Shown in pieces: positions 31,862-44,100 of a DNA stretch of 64,000 nt (its first letter is position 1; the number at the start of each line of letters is the position of its first letter). Position numbers and translations under genes: made by a program. The notes under the pieces were generated by a model that saw nothing but the letters and a program-made list of their open reading frames with translations, made no database searches and was not told where the DNA came from. The DNA is from Torymus aiolomorphi (taxonomy: Eukaryota > Arthropoda > Insecta > Hymenoptera > Torymidae): positions 97,668,150-97,732,149 of the forward strand of contig CM070876.1 in assembly GCA_036365515.1 (NCBI GenBank), read 5' to 3'.

Positions 31862-33137
31862 ATGAAGAGCGAGCTAGATCTCTTTAGCCTTCCTCTCACT
31901 TAGACATCTATAGAAAACAGTTATTTTCTCCACTACAAGCCCGTGTTATCGCTCAGCAATGACAGCGATTCACCGCTCAAATTTCTGGTGCCCAGTTCTA
32001 CCGAACACTACATTGATCTCGTGCACACCATGCTACATATCACCGTGCAGATTTTACCGGCTGACACGGAGCAAGAAAATGTGAAAGTTGGACCTGTCAA
32101 TAATTTTATTCACTCGTTGTTTGATTAAGTGGATATATTTTTCAATCAAAAAGTGGTTTCACCGCCAAACAACGCTTACCCATATAGAGCCCATATAGAG
32201 CATACATAGAAACTATACTGAACTACGCCCCACCAGCTTTGCAGTCTCATTCAACGGCTGCTTTGTGGTACGCTGATTCAGCAGGTAACATGGATGCGAA
32301 TTCGACCGTTGCACGCGGCGCACACACGGCTAACATTGGGCTCCTTAATCGTCAATATTTTACGCTTGGAGGTAAATCCATCGATCCAATTGGGCATTTG
32401 CACTGTGACGTGTTCAATCAGCCCAACTTTCTCCTCAAGGGTGTAGAAATGAGAGTGAGACTAGTGCGCAGTAAGGACGCCTTGTGTCTCATGGATTCAT
32501 CGGAAAATGGAAAATTATCCGTAAACATAAAGGAAGCAACGTTTATCGTACGTCGAGCTAAAATTAGTCCAGCTGTATTGCTCGCTCATGCCAATGCTCT
32601 AGCTAAGAGCCGGCTAAATATCCCATTACCAGGGTAGAAGTAAAGGCTTTCACTATGCACAGTGGTGTCATGGGAGAAACGCTCTATAACGTTATTCTAG
32701 AACAATTACCGAAATGAATCATCGTGGGTTTTGTGAAAAACAAAACATTTAACGACAATCGCCAACTGAACACCTTTAATTTTCAACACTTTAACGTAAA
32801 TTTTTTATCACTCTATGTGGACGGTGTACAAATACCGAGTAAACCACTTCAACCACGCTTCACCTGTGATAATAAATTGTACGTTGATTCTTTCCACACT
32901 CTCTTCAGCGGCACCGGTATACACTATCTCAATGCGGGAATCAACGATTGTCGCGTTTCTTACCCATTAGGCTATTGCCTGTTTACATTCGATTTAACGC
33001 CTGACTTATCCGCACATTTTTCCTCTCACCGGAACATCGTACGATAGGGATCTCTACGAATCGAAGTTCGTTTCGAGGAGGCAATAACCGAAACGGTCAA
33101 CTGCATTATTAACGTTGAATTCGACAAATTACTGTAA
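31862..33137 (+). pseudogene. F54H12.2-family (capsid-like) protein, copy A
   Basis: Begins MKSELDLF, then LVPSSTEHYIDLVHTMLH and VGPVNNFIHSLF, with a TAA where Gln is expected near 32,128. PPNNAYPY and NYAPPALQSH follow, then FTLGGKSIDPIGHLHCDVFN, VEMRVRLVRSKDA, KISPAVLLAHANALAKS, LFTFDLTPDLS and VEFDKLL. This is the family annotated across arthropods as F54H12.2-like. I infer a major-capsid-type role from its neighbours (minor virion protein, adenain-like protease). Length would be about 410-420 residues. A has a frameshift near 32,615 and stops at 31,901 and near 32,715. It is flanked by genes 2 and 4, all on +. Confidence 0.75.
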
Positions 33138-33288
33138 GTAGATTCCAACCGTCAAATCACACAGACTTTAACACATAAGAGGGGAAGTGTTCAGTAGTGG
33201 GGGAGAAGCGAATATAACTCGATGAATCCCATCGCTGGCAGTCCAGTCGGCTTTTCGCTTCGTGACGGACACATCGACATTTCTCATC
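33138..33288. other. Intergenic spacer
   Basis: A 150-bp spacer between the capsid-like gene and gene 4, conserved in copy B. No clear promoter motif. Confidence 0.4.
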
Positions 33289-33854
33289 ATGGATTACGTA
33301 ATAGAAATTAAGGGATTGAGAGACAAGGATAATAAATTTTTAGCCAAGGAGGTTGTCATTGTCTCTTTGTAAGGGCACATCTCGGGACATTGGATAATAA
33401 GTCCACTTCATACATACGATGCGTTGCCTAAGGAGGCTAGAACGACCAATGATTATCTTTCATCGAAAATACTTGGAATACACTGGTTAGAGGGCGATAT
33501 CGGCTTACGCAAACTACAGCACCATTTTTATAACATTGCCAGAAACGCTTCTAAAATCTACGTAAGAGGCTGCGATACGAGTTGATTCGTTGAATCCATG
33601 ATGACGTGCAGTATAGTTGACATCGAAGACTACACCAGCGAAGGTTTCACCGATATGTAGAGAAGATTGAAAAGTGAACAAGTATGTATCGCTCATGGTT
33701 GTATGGATAATCCGTATAAAAAGTCATACTGCCCTCTCAAACGCGCACACGTACTCAGACGGTGGCTTTACTCATTACTATGCGAAGAGAAGCGTACAAA
33801 ATACCGGAAAGAAGCAGCGAACTATTTTTTGACGCAATAGAAAATCTCATCTGA
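33289..33854 (+). pseudogene. Virus-like gene 4, copy A (unrecognised)
   Basis: Starts MDYVIEIKGLRDKDNKFLAK, then a TAA at 33,370. It continues GHWIISPLHTYDALPKEART, LGIHWLEGDIGLRKLQHHFY, ASKIYVRG, a TGA near 33,584, then VDIEDYTSEG and KKSYCPLKRAHVLRRW. Conserved Cys/His residues near the end (C-x-HG-C and SYCPLKRAH) could bind metal. Similar small proteins accompany F54H12.2-family genes in arthropods, but I cannot name a function. Three stops plus a frameshift near 33,800 mark it as dead. Copy B is in better condition. Confidence 0.45.
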
Positions 33855-33954
33855 AGTAGAAGAAGCCGCATAAGATTCGGAATCGAAGGCAGGGACGAAG
33901 TCGACGGCGCAAGCGTGACAGAATACGAAACAACTGAGGAAGTACGCGAAGAAC

Positions 33955-34504
33955 ATGAACACGAATCAAATAGCGAGAGCATTGAAGGGTCTGAAAGCGA
34001 AAACGATCGGAGTATTCGCGGTTGATCGGATTCCAAACGTGACGACGATTCCAACTGTCATTGTATGCAATTCGGATGATCACACGAGACCACGTTCAGA
34101 CTGGGTAGCCATCTACATAGACAAAAATCGATTTGGAACGTACTTTGACAGTGATGGATTCCCACCTGTTCCAAGACACCATCTCCAATGACTCAGAAGA
34201 AACTGCAAAAATTTCCGTCGGAACGTCAAGACGCTTCAAAGTACCGATTCAATGTGCTGCAGTCAATTATACTATTATGTTTTTGTATCACATGTGTCGG
34301 GGTGATGGCCTCGATACCTTTTGTCGACTGTTTACGCATGACACAATAAAGAACGATGCATTAGTTATTAATTATTATAACAAAATATTCCATAGAAATA
34401 AGTATAAAAAATGTAAAAAAGTATTCGCTTTTACAAACGAACATTATCGTGGTTCTGGCATATGTAACCAATCATGTACTTCTAGATTAAAGTGTGTCCA
34501 ATAA
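33955..34504 (+). pseudogene. Adenain/Ulp1-type cysteine protease, copy A
   Basis: ATG at 33,955: MNTNQIARALKGLKAK, then the WVAIYIDKNRFGTYFDSDGF block typical of adenovirus-type and Polinton proteases. A TGA occurs at 34,189. The nucleophile region around 34,255-34,280 is frameshifted and reads CCS in place of the CCGHY of copy B; the rest (FLYHMCRGDGLDTF, NDALVINYYNKIF) follows. In such enzymes the catalytic His directly precedes the W of WVA; here it is Asp (SDW). In viruses this enzyme matures the virion, but this copy is dead. It follows gene 4 by 100 bp. Confidence 0.7.
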
Positions 34505-34769
34505 AAATCAATATTTAACCGTCAAAAGAGTTTCGGCTTTTTTTTCTAGCTCTTTCCTTTTCCTTTCCAACGGCTTTTTCCACCGAGTCTTGATACGTTA
34601 CTTTAATCTAAAATAATGTTTTTTTTCTCTTCCCTTCCATTATCCTCAAAAAGCGATTGTGGGGATTGACTAAAAGAACAGTCAAGCACTCAGCTTGCCA
34701 GTCGCAGGCAAGATCTACACCTGAATATTTGGCGAAAGAATTGTACGCGATTAAAATCAGTATTGAAAA
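34505..34769. other. Intergenic spacer
   Basis: About 265 bp of AT-rich spacer, matched in copy B at 50,625-50,885. No distinct motif. Confidence 0.35.
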
Positions 34770-35625
34770 ATGAATAACTGCCACGGAAAGCCCGGAACTC
34801 TCGCAGAAGTGCCCAATGTTCTGCTAGCCACTACGTACGCTGTCAACAAATCCAACACGAAAAGAGTCTGCGTAGGACTAGAACACAGTAGCGGATACTT
34901 TCGGTCAGTTATCAAGTTTATCACATCTGGACGCTCTTACAAAATGTCACGCTCAAAGAAAATAGCTGTAATGATTTGCAAGACCAATTCGATGCAATCA
35001 CAGCTTATTTTGGTGACGCTTACACGTTTTATGAAGACTTTGGAAGGCCATCTAAAATTTTTTTGGACAACCACGATTTAAACTTTACATCGACATACGG
35101 TAACAAATCCATCACATTCAACACAAGACGTAGACGAAGAGCCATCGTGCAAGAAAAAAGAGAAAATATTTCAATAACCCACTAGGTATCGTGATGCAAT
35201 AAACTACTTTCGAAGGTCTTCGAAAACAGGGTAATTTAATCAACCTTCGCTTAGCCATGCTCAAGCAACGAGTTGGTAAAGTCAGTCGCACCCTTGACTA
35301 CATACTCTCATACCTGAAAAATAAACTCCAAGAAGAAACCGCAGACAACATGCAGATCATTCTCAAAGACTTTAAAGCGTTCAAACAATACTACACTAGT
35401 CACAATCTCGACATAGGACCGTTCATTTATGAAAACATGGTCGACGACGACAACGTTAAGAATAAAAGTGAAGATTTAAGTATTGTTCTTGTTGAAATTG
35501 ACGCTTTCGATCTACCTATGGCTGCTAAAGACATACGCGATTATTTATTATCTAAATTAATATTGCATAAATTTTTCGCATACATTACACTATATTTAAG
35601 ACATTTTTTTCAAAACACGTTATAA
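34770..35625 (+). pseudogene. Virus-like gene 6, copy A (basic middle, helical tail)
   Basis: Starts MNNCHGKPGTLAEVPNVLLA, with VGLEHSSGYFRSVIKFITSG. One A is lost near 34,945 compared with copy B, shifting the frame. It resumes DLQDQFDAITAYFGDAYTFY, NKSITFNTRRRRRA, stops near 35,185, and resumes from about 35,200 as TTFEGLRKQGNLINLRLAML and a heptad-like helical segment (TLDYILSYLKNKLQEE), followed by an acidic patch (MVDDDNV). The R5 patch and compact N-terminal fold suggest nucleic-acid binding, but that is inference. Copy B has the first half intact and has lost the tail by deletion. Confidence 0.5.
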
Positions 35626-35683
35626 ACATCACACCCATCCAAACTCCTCCTCTTCTGTAAGATGTACACACTATTTTCTGATC

Positions 35684-35688
<5 letters not shown>

Positions 35689-35768
<80 letters not shown>

Positions 35769-35830
35769 GCCTTCTCACTCTCCAGCCCCCACTCTCTCCC
35801 GCTCTCTCCCGCTCTCTCTATCCCGTCTCT

Positions 35831-35911
<81 letters not shown>

Positions 35912-35930
35912 TTCAAAGGACAGGCAAATG
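35689..35930. repeat. (CT)n microsatellite
   Basis: Long CT run with CC and AT interruptions. It lies inside the block that copy B lacks. The Leu/Ser frame across it is not a gene. Confidence 0.95.
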
Positions 35931-35988
35931 ATTACGATAAATATCATTGCAACCCTACTCATCTCATCATTCTTTCAAATCCTTCACG

Positions 35989-36138
35989 ATGGAGAAGACC
36001 AACAGCAAAGACTCAGATCGTACACCTCTCCTCAAGGAGGAAAAAAAATCCGTCGTTCAACACTGGAATGAAATAAAAGAAAAATTCTCCACGAATACAC
36101 ACTCTGCACCAGAACGCCATGGATACAAGAAATACTAA
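35989..36138 (+). CDS. Short ORF, 49 codons, copy A only
   Basis: ATG at 35,989 opens MEKTNSKDSDRTPLLKEEKK, a charged soluble peptide ending RHGYKKY, with AAATAAA-like sequence about 65 bp downstream. It follows the CT run and lies in the block deleted from copy B. Composition looks protein-like, but length and context give little support. Confidence 0.25.
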   Translation: MEKTNSKDSDRTPLLKEEKKSVVQHWNEIKEKFSTNTHSAPERHGYKKY

Positions 36139-36139
36139 T

Positions 36140-36720
36140 TCATACATACATCAGTTTATAATAATTTATTTACTGTGTATAAATATTCTGTAAGTTTTTG
36201 CTAAATAAATTGTGATATGCAAAAATTAAATTTTTTTATTCAAAAACATCCTATAAACGCAATCCCCATCCCTACTCCTCTCTTCCATAAAAAACCATAG
36301 GGCAAGTGGCGATAAGGATCGAAAATGACCCGCACCTGTCTTACTCGCAGCATGAGGGGAAGGGGGGGTAAATCAATATCGACGGCCCCTTCAGCATAGA
36401 CGATCGGCGGGGGCGCGCTATACGCACCCCAACTTACGATATGCTAGCATACAGCTACGGCGTGGGTGGGACTAACGGTGGGCGGCGAGGAGAGGGGGAA
36501 TGTCTCTCCGTATGGGGCTTCTTACTACCTACAGTATTTATTTTAAAAACTGTAAAATAACTGTAAATCACTGTAAGAACTGCAAATAACTGTTAATAAT
36601 TGGTAATAACTACTAAAAACTGATTATACTGTCTCCAACCTAACTGTTTATTTCAGTTATTTGCAGTTATTTGCTATTAACTATTAACAGTTATTTGCAA
36701 ATTCTATTTCCGCTAGGGGA
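36140..36720. other. Gene-free block with GC-rich patch and ACTG-type short repeats
   Basis: 36,290-36,530 is a GC-rich patch (GGCGGGGGCGCGCTA, GGGCGGCGAGGAGAGGGGG) conserved in copy B (51,365-51,600), where a frame stays open for 84 codons; in A it has a stop. 36,545-36,710 consists of decayed repeats of AACTGTAAATAACTG. Possibly a control region or gene remnant; no function seen. Confidence 0.4.
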
Positions 36721-37110
36721 ACATTGAAATACAGAAAAAAAAAAATGATGTGTTATTGTTGCGAAAATTTTAAACTAAATAACACTGCTCAGTTAATCTA
36801 ATTTTATAATTTTCTCATGGTGGAGACGTCAAAATGTTTCAGAGGAGTTTTCTCAGTAAATATTTTTTTTCAAAAGTATACAAGAATGTTAAGAAAGCTT
36901 TTATTCTCAGTAATTCTTAGTTCATAAACTGATTGTTTTTAATTTTACAAGATTTGTGGTATCCACAGGTTATAATTTTAAGTAGTATCAATCAATAATT
37001 ATTTTAAACACCTTAATTTTCTCAGTTGGATAGATCTCGGGTCTCCCGGTTAAAAACCACTGCCAATTCATTGGCACGTAGCTTCCTTAAATTTAATTTA
37101 CTGATTCCTT
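36721..37110. repeat. Dispersed ~350-bp repeat (unit 1)
   Basis: Words ATGATGTGTTATTGTTGCGA, CAGTTAATCTAATTTTATAA and TTTCAGAGGAGTTTTC recur in order at 39,085-39,420, at 40,335-40,640 and, as the duplicated copy, at 51,790-52,180. A partial copy lies at 40,205-40,280. Confidence 0.75.
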
Positions 37111-37985
37111 TAATTTATTTTTAATTTCAATATTGAAAATTTAATACTTTATTTTGTACGATGAGACTATGTTAAATGGTTTGTGACTCTTTATTTCTAC
37201 TCTTTCTACTTTTTAACATTAAAAAGCAATTATTATTATACAATTTTATATTTTACAAAAAAAAAATTCATCGCTCACAAAAGACACAAAAAATGATCAT
37301 TACGACCAGATATTCGAGAATAAAAATTTTTTTTTTAATGCTTTTAATACTGATATCTCAGAGAATATTTGATCAATTTGAAATTTTTACCAATTATTAC
37401 AATTATTTATTACAATATTTAGTTAAATTTTCAAGAGATTATCTTTATTTCTTTTAAAAAGAAGTTATTTAAAAAAAAAAACATGCGTTTTTATTAAAAA
37501 ATGTTTGGCATCGATAACGGAAAGCACCACAATATTTAATAATAAAATCAAATTAATAAAATATTTATTTATCTATAAATGATCAATTAAATTTGATACT
37601 GATATTTTCTTGACATCACACATATTTCACCGATTGCAATCTCTTAAAAATTTATTTTATTCTAAATTTAATCAAAATCTACTTTGTTTATAAAATAATT
37701 TTTTTCTCAAAAGGAAATTAAGATTCATTTTTCTTTACTTTCCTTTCAACAATTTTACTTAATACAAAAAATATCTGTTTATCTGCTCATTTTTATATCC
37801 TATATAAAGAAAACTTCATATGCCCCATTAGTTTTTCCATTTTTATGCTTGCGACGTATCGCAGACGTGTACACATAGTTTCACAACTGCCCGCTAGTTT
37901 TTTGACAGTTTTATTCATCCCATTATTTTATTGTGCGTGGGACACTAATGCGGATTACTGGACTGGTTTTCTACGTACAAATAAA
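37111..37985. other. AT-rich stretch, no gene
   Basis: Strongly AT-rich; copy B has the same sequence at about 52,180-53,060. A 93-codon hydrophobic frame at 37,176-37,457 follows from composition and is not conserved as a frame in copy B. Confidence 0.45.
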
Positions 37986-37989
37986 AAAT

Positions 37990-38610
37990 GATCAAGTATT
38001 CTTTGAGAAAACGCGATTCGAAAATTTTTTAAAAAAATTTTTAACTTCAAATATCTTTTTCCGTAATGGACCGATTTTTTCGGGCAACTAACACGATCTG
38101 AAGTTATGTAAAAGATACATTTGTGCCAAATTTTAGGACGTTTGGATAATTTTTGCTCTTGCTATCGTGCGACAACGAAAACTCAAATTTTTTCTAAAAT
38201 AATTTTCTTCTAAAAAACAAATGAAGACAATCTTCTGAAATTTTAACCAAATATAGTGTTCAATAATTTTAATAAGTGGTTAAAATTTTAAGTGGATAAA
38301 TCAAGTATTCGTTGTGAAAACGCTATTCGAAAATTAAAAAAAAAAAATTTTTAACCTCAAATATCTTTTTTCGTAATGGACCGACTTATTGGGCCAACGA
38401 ACTCGAACTGAAGATATATAAAAGCTACATCTGTGCCGAATTTCAGGACGATTGGATAATTTTTGCTCTTGTTATCGTGCGACAACGAAAACGAAAAATT
38501 TTTCTTAAATAATTCTTTTCTAAAAAACAAATGAAGATAATCTCTTGTAATTTCAACAAAATATAATCTTCAATGAACGTAATAAGTGATAAAAATTTCA
38601 AGCCGATAAA
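37990..38610 (+). repeat. Tandem pair, period about 303 bp
   Basis: TCAAGTATTCTTTGAGAAAA near 37,992 and TCAAGTATTCGTTGTGAAAA near 38,302 start two diverged copies. Both contain GGACCGA and ATTTTTGCTCTTG plus ATCGTGCGACAACGAAAAC. Copy B has the same pair at about 53,070-53,680. Confidence 0.8.
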
Positions 38611-38940
38611 TAAAATATTGTTTGAGAAATTAATTTATGAAATATAAGAAAGTTTTCCTTAATGACAAATGACAGAGCGAAGATATTTTAAATTTGAAAA
38701 AATGAAAATATAGGTAATTTAAATACCTTTCAAGAAAAGTTTATTATATTATGTAATAATGGCTGTAAGGTATGAGAAAATCCAAAAAAAACAAAAGTTC
38801 GAAATCGTTTTTTGGTTATAAAACAAAAGAAAATCAATAAAAACTCAAATCCATCAGGGAACCTTCTTTTTCCCGCGAGACGAAGAGAATAAGCTTTACC
38901 CGACGAAAATCGTTTAATTCGTTTCCAAGATATCCAGAGT

Positions 38941-39080
38941 TTACACACACACACACACACAAACACGCGCGCGCGCGCGCGCACACACACGCACACACAC
39001 ACACACACGCACGCGCGCGCGCGCCCACACACACACACAGGCACACACGCACACACGCACACACAGACGCACACGCACAC
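38941..39080. repeat. (CA)n/(CG)n microsatellite, copy A
   Basis: CA run with GCGC interruptions. In copy B a shorter pure CA run (53,984-54,038) stands at the same place and marks the break point of the 1.65-kb difference between the copies. Confidence 0.9.
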
Positions 39081-39084
39081 GATG

Positions 39085-40738
39085 TGGAAAAATGATGTGT
39101 TATTGTTGCGAAAATTTCCAAACATAAAAGTGCGCAGTTAATCTAATTTTATAATTTTCTCAGAGTGGGAGACGTGAAAATTTTTCAGAGGAGTTTTCAG
39201 TAAAAATTTTTTTTGTAAAAGTATACAAGAATTTTAAGGAAGCTTTTATTCTCAGTAATTCTTAGTTCATAAATTGATTGTTTTTAATTTTACAAGATTT
39301 GTGGCATCTATGGATTATTAATTTAAGTAGTTTCAATTAATGATTATTACAAAGACCTTAACTTCCTGAGTTGCGTGGGCCTCGCGTCGCCCGGTTATAA
39401 AAACGATCTTTCCCAATCGGAAATAAAATTTTGCAAATAGTTATTAATAGCAATATATAATTTTTTATAATTTAAAACAAAAGTTTATAACTGTCAATAA
39501 CTGTTTCTAAAGATAGGATTTGAGACTATAGTAACAGTTTATAAAAGTTATTAACAGTTTCTTTTCATTATGAATATCTAATACAAGTTTATAACAGTTA
39601 TAAACTTTCATTTTCTTTTTTGAGCGGCAGCGGATAACCATATAATCAAATCTGTAACAAGTTCTTATCAGTTATAAACTTTTATTATTTGATAATAATA
39701 GTTATATATAGTTTTAAATAGTTTTGAATGAATTTAAATTTTAAAAACATTCTAAAATTCTTTTATAAAAGTCACAAATCCTGACTTTATAATCTGCTAA
39801 TATCAGTTATAAATTTTCTTTTAACTTTTATTATTTGGCTTTAACGTTCCGAGAATCCTACTAGACGAGCCTCATATCGAGACATAGTACATTAAGTGTA
39901 AATGTATTTACGACGGCATTTAATTCGCATTTTGTAGCCTTTGTTTATATTTACGTTCGCCTTGAAAAGGAGCATACATAAGTGCTCGAAACGTCGGCTG
40001 AAAAATAAATTAGCTCACTGCGGTCAAGAGATAAGAGGTTTTTATTTTTACCTCAAATACCTCAACTGTCAACAATAAAATCTTACTGAATTAACTTTTA
40101 TTATAGAAGATCATTTCCGCCAGGGTTCCTTTGCTTTTCTCGGAATTAGAAAATAATCCTTTCCAATGTTATAAAAGTTTAAAATTGATCAAAGAATATT
40201 TCAAATGAACATTGAAATACAGAAAAACGCAAAAATGATGTGTTATTGATGTGAAAATTTCAACACATAAAAGTCCTGCATAATGTGGAACGTATGTTTA
40301 CAATGTTGTAAAAGTATTGTTAAAATTTGCAACCAATATAAAAATACACATTGAAATATAGAAAAAAGAAAAAATGATGTGTTATTATTGCGAAAATTTT
40401 AACTTAAATAAAAGTGTTCAGTTAATCTTATTTTATAATTTTCTTACGGTGGGAGATGTCAAAATGTTTCAGAGGAGTTCTCAGTAAATATATTTTTTTT
40501 AAGTATACAAGAATTTTAAGAAAGCTTTTATTCTTAGTAATTCTTAGTTCATTAATTGATTGTTTTTATTTTACGATGTGTGGCAATCATTTTAGTAATT
40601 TCAATCAATAATTATTTCAAGATGTTTTAAATTTTCTACTATAAAATATATATATATAATATATACTATTATAAAAGCCGTAAAAATTACTTACAGTAAT
40701 AATACCAAAAAATAAAATAAGCTATAACACAATATGAA
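39085..40738. other. Block present only in copy A
   Basis: It begins and ends at sequence that is contiguous in copy B (across the CA run at about 54,040). It contains two further units of the dispersed ~350-bp repeat (39,085-39,420; 40,335-40,640), a zone of ATAACAGTTATAAAC-type repeats (39,450-39,850), and a hammerhead-like motif near 39,960-39,996. No gene. Confidence 0.6.
39960..39996 (+). ncRNA. Hammerhead-like motif (degenerate)
   Basis: CCTTGAAAA is followed by a hairpin (GGAGCA / TGCTC) and then CGAAACGTCGG. This is the layout of a CUGANGA, stem II, GAAAC hammerhead core, with a degenerate first box. A better match lies at 62,918-62,950 next to a Penelope-like ORF. It may mark a Penelope-like terminal remnant. 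Confidence 0.3.
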
Positions 40739-40739
40739 A

Positions 40740-41159
40740 ATCTTTATTCAATTTTTATCTTTCTTTGCTGAAAATCCTTTACTTTAATCTTTATTCAATC
40801 TTTATTCCAAATAATATGTACTAGAGATAATACGTGTGCGTTCTATAGAAATTGCATAGATGCACTGAAGAATAAAACCATGGAACAACGAGCTATAATG
40901 TTGTTAGGGGCTGCATCTACATAAGTTCCATGATTTGCCGTTGTGGCGGTCTAGTGTTCAAGTCGTCCAATTGTAATATCATGTATATTACGTAAGAGAA
41001 CGTATACATTACTTATACACCGTTCTTTGGCTTTTAGAGCGTAGGGAGAATAAAAAATAATTATATAATTATATATTACGATATATATACTATTATATAA
41101 CTATTAATACCTTAATAGTAACTTTCTTTTTATTAATCAAGCCAAAAATTACCGTTTAC
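40740..41159. other. Right end of copy A, no gene
   Basis: Matches copy B at 54,042-54,461 almost base for base (TGCACTGAAGAATAAAACCA and GGGGCTGCATCTACATA in both). The match stops at TACCGTTTAC, after which A continues into a satellite and B into unrelated sequence. Confidence 0.6.
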
Positions 41160-44100
41160 AATTAATCGCCGGCAATTTTTTTGTAAGTCTGTCGGGAGCT
41201 CTTGAAGCAATTTCCGTGATAACATTTTTATTAAATTCAAAAACTCTCGAGATAGAATTTTTCAAACGTATGTTGCACGTATTTTTCACCGTTTCGCCCC
41301 GTGCGCAACCCTTGAACGAAAACTTCCGGATGGATTTTGATATTGGCAATTTTTTTATAAGTCTTTGGGGAGCTCTTGAAGTAATTATCGCGATAAGATT
41401 TATATTAAATTCATAAACTCTCCAGATAGAATTTTGCAAACGTATGATTAACGAGTTTATCACCGTTTCGCCCCATGCTCCGCTCTGAACGAAAACTTCC
41501 GGATTGATTTTGATATTGGCAATTTTTTTATAAGTCTTTGGGAAGCTCGTGAAGTAATTTTCGCAATAAAATTTATATTAAATTCATAAACTCTCGATAT
41601 GGAATTTTTTAAACTTATGTTTCGCGTGTTGTTAACCATTTCGCCCCATTGCCCTACCCCCCCAGCCCCTCCTGAACGGAAACTTCCGGATTGTTTTTGA
41701 TTTTGGCAATTTTTTTGTAAATCTATCGGGAGCTCTTGAAGTAATTTCTGTAATAGAATTTTTATTAAATTGATAAATTCTTGAAATAGAATTTTTCAAA
41801 CGTATTTTTCACGTGTTTTTCAGTGTTTAACCCCAATCGCCCCCCCCCCCCACCACCGCCCCGCGAACGCGACCTTGCGGATGGGTTTTGATATTGGCAA
41901 TTTTTTTATAAGTCTTTGGGGAGCTCTTGATGTAATTTCCGCGATAAGATTTATGTTAAATTCATAAACTCTCGAGATAGAATTTTTCAAACGTATGTTT
42001 CACGTGTTTTTCAACGTTTCGCCCCATGCCCCGCACTGAACGAATTCTTGCGGGTGGATTTTTATAGTGTCAATTTTTTTGTAAGTCTGTCGGGAGCTTT
42101 TGAACTAATATCCGGGATAAAATGTTTATTAAATTCATAACCTCCCGAGATAGAATTTTTCAAACGTATGTTTCACCTGTATTTCACTGTTTCGCACCAT
42201 GCGCAGCCCCTCAACGAAAACTTCCGGATGGATTTTGATATTGGCAATTTTTTATAAGTCTTTCGGGACACCTTGAAGGTATTCCCGGGATAAAGGTTCT
42301 ATTAAATTCATAAACTCTCGAGATAGAATATTTCAAACGTTTATTTCACGCGTTTTTCATCGTTTTGCCCCATGCGCTGCCTCTGAACGAAAACTTCCGG
42401 ATGGGTTTTGATATTGGCAATTTTTATGTAAGTCTGTCGGGAGCTCTTGAAGTAATTTCAACGATAAGGTTTTTATTAAATTCATAAACTCTCGAGATAG
42501 AATTTTTCAAACGTATGTTTCACGTGTTTTTCACCGTTATGCCCTATGCGCTGCCCCTGAAAGAAAACTTCCCGATGGATTTTGATATTGGCAATTTTTT
42601 TTTTGTAAGTCTGTCGGGTGATTTTGAAGTAATTTCCGGGATAAAATGTCAATTTTTTTGTAAGTCTGTCGGGTGATTTTGAAGTAATTTTATGTTTATT
42701 AAATTCATAAACTCTCGTGTTAGGATTTTTCAAACGTATGTTTCACGTGTTTTTCACTGTTTCGTCCCATTTGCAGCCCCTCAACGAAAACTTCCGGATG
42801 GATTTTGATATTGGCAATTTTTTTATAAGTCTATCGGGAGCTTTTGAAGTAATTTCCGCAATAGAATTTTTATTAGATTCATAAATTCTTGAGATAGAAT
42901 TTTTCAAACGTATGTTTCACGTGGTATTCACAGTTTCGCCCCGTGCACCGCCCTGAACGAAATCTTCACGATTGATTTTGATATTAGCAATTTTTTTTTA
43001 AGCCTTTGGGAAGTTCGTGAAGTAATTTTCTCAATAAAATTTATATTGAACTCATAAACTCTCGATATAGAATTTTTCAAACGTATGTTTCACGTGTTTT
43101 TGACCGTATGGCCCCATTCGCGCCCCTCCCCGCCCCCTCCAACGAAACCTTTCGGATGAATTTTGATATTGGATATTTTTTTATAAGACTGCTGGGAGCT
43201 TTTGAAGTAATTTCCGGGATAAAATGTTTATTAAATTCATAAACTCTCGAGATAGAATTTTTCAAACGTATGTTTCACGTGTTTTTCACAGTTTCGCCCC
43301 ATGCGCTACCCCTCAACGAAAACTTCCAGATGGATTTTGATATTGGCAATATTTGTATAAGTCTTTGAGGAGCTTTTGAAGTAATTTCCACGATAAGGTT
43401 TTTATTAAATTTATAAATTCTCGAGATAGATTTTTTCTAACGTATGTTTGACGTGTTTTTCAACAATTCGCCCCATGCTCCGCCCTGAATAAAAACTTTC
43501 GGATGGATTTTGATATTGGCAATTTTTCTATACGTCTTTGGGAAGCTCTTGATGTAATTACCGTGATAAGACTTATATTAAATTGATTCGAGCTTGAATT
43601 TTTCAAACGTATTTTTCACGTGTTTTTCACCGTTTCACCTCATTCGCGCCCCCCCCCCCCCCTTGCACGAAACCTTCCGGATGGAGTTTGATAATGACAA
43701 TTTTTTGATGAGTCTTCGGGGAGCTCTTGAAGTAATTTCCACGATAAGATCTTTATTAAATTCATAAACTTTCGAGATATAATTTTTCAAACGTATTTTT
43801 CACATGTTTTTCACCGTTTCACACCATTCGCCCACCACCCCCTGAACGAAACCTTCCGGACGGATTTTGATAATGGCAATTTTTTTGTAAGTCTGTCTGG
43901 AGCTTTTGAAGTAATTTCCGGGATAACAATTTACTAAATTCATAAACTCTCGAGATAGAATTTTTCAAACGTATTTTTCACGTGTTTTTCAGTGTTTAAC
44001 CCCAATCGCCCCCCCCCCCACCACCACCTCCCCGAGAACGCGACCTTGCGGATGGATTTTGATATTGGCAATTTTTTTATAAGTCTTTGGGGAGTTCTTG

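Larger units (their letters stand above)
20171..41159 (+). other. Duplicated segment, copy A
   Basis: From ATCTCAAAATGGCGGAATTA at 20,171 the sequence matches, in the same order and orientation, copy B from 45,150 (to about 54,461). Copy A carries three blocks absent from B: the Gypsy element (20,912-29,771), 35,165-36,200 (removed in B by a deletion) and about 39,085-40,738. Without these, both copies are about 9.3-9.4 kb. Base differences are sparse and scattered, so this is a fairly young direct duplication that includes virus-like genes and their flanks. Confidence 0.85.

Noticed and set aside
35662..35931. 89-codon Leu/Ser frame
   Set aside because: Translation of the CT microsatellite.
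38730..39125. Cys/Val-rich - strand ORFs near the copy A CA run
   Set aside because: Microsatellite translation; not conserved at the copy B site.
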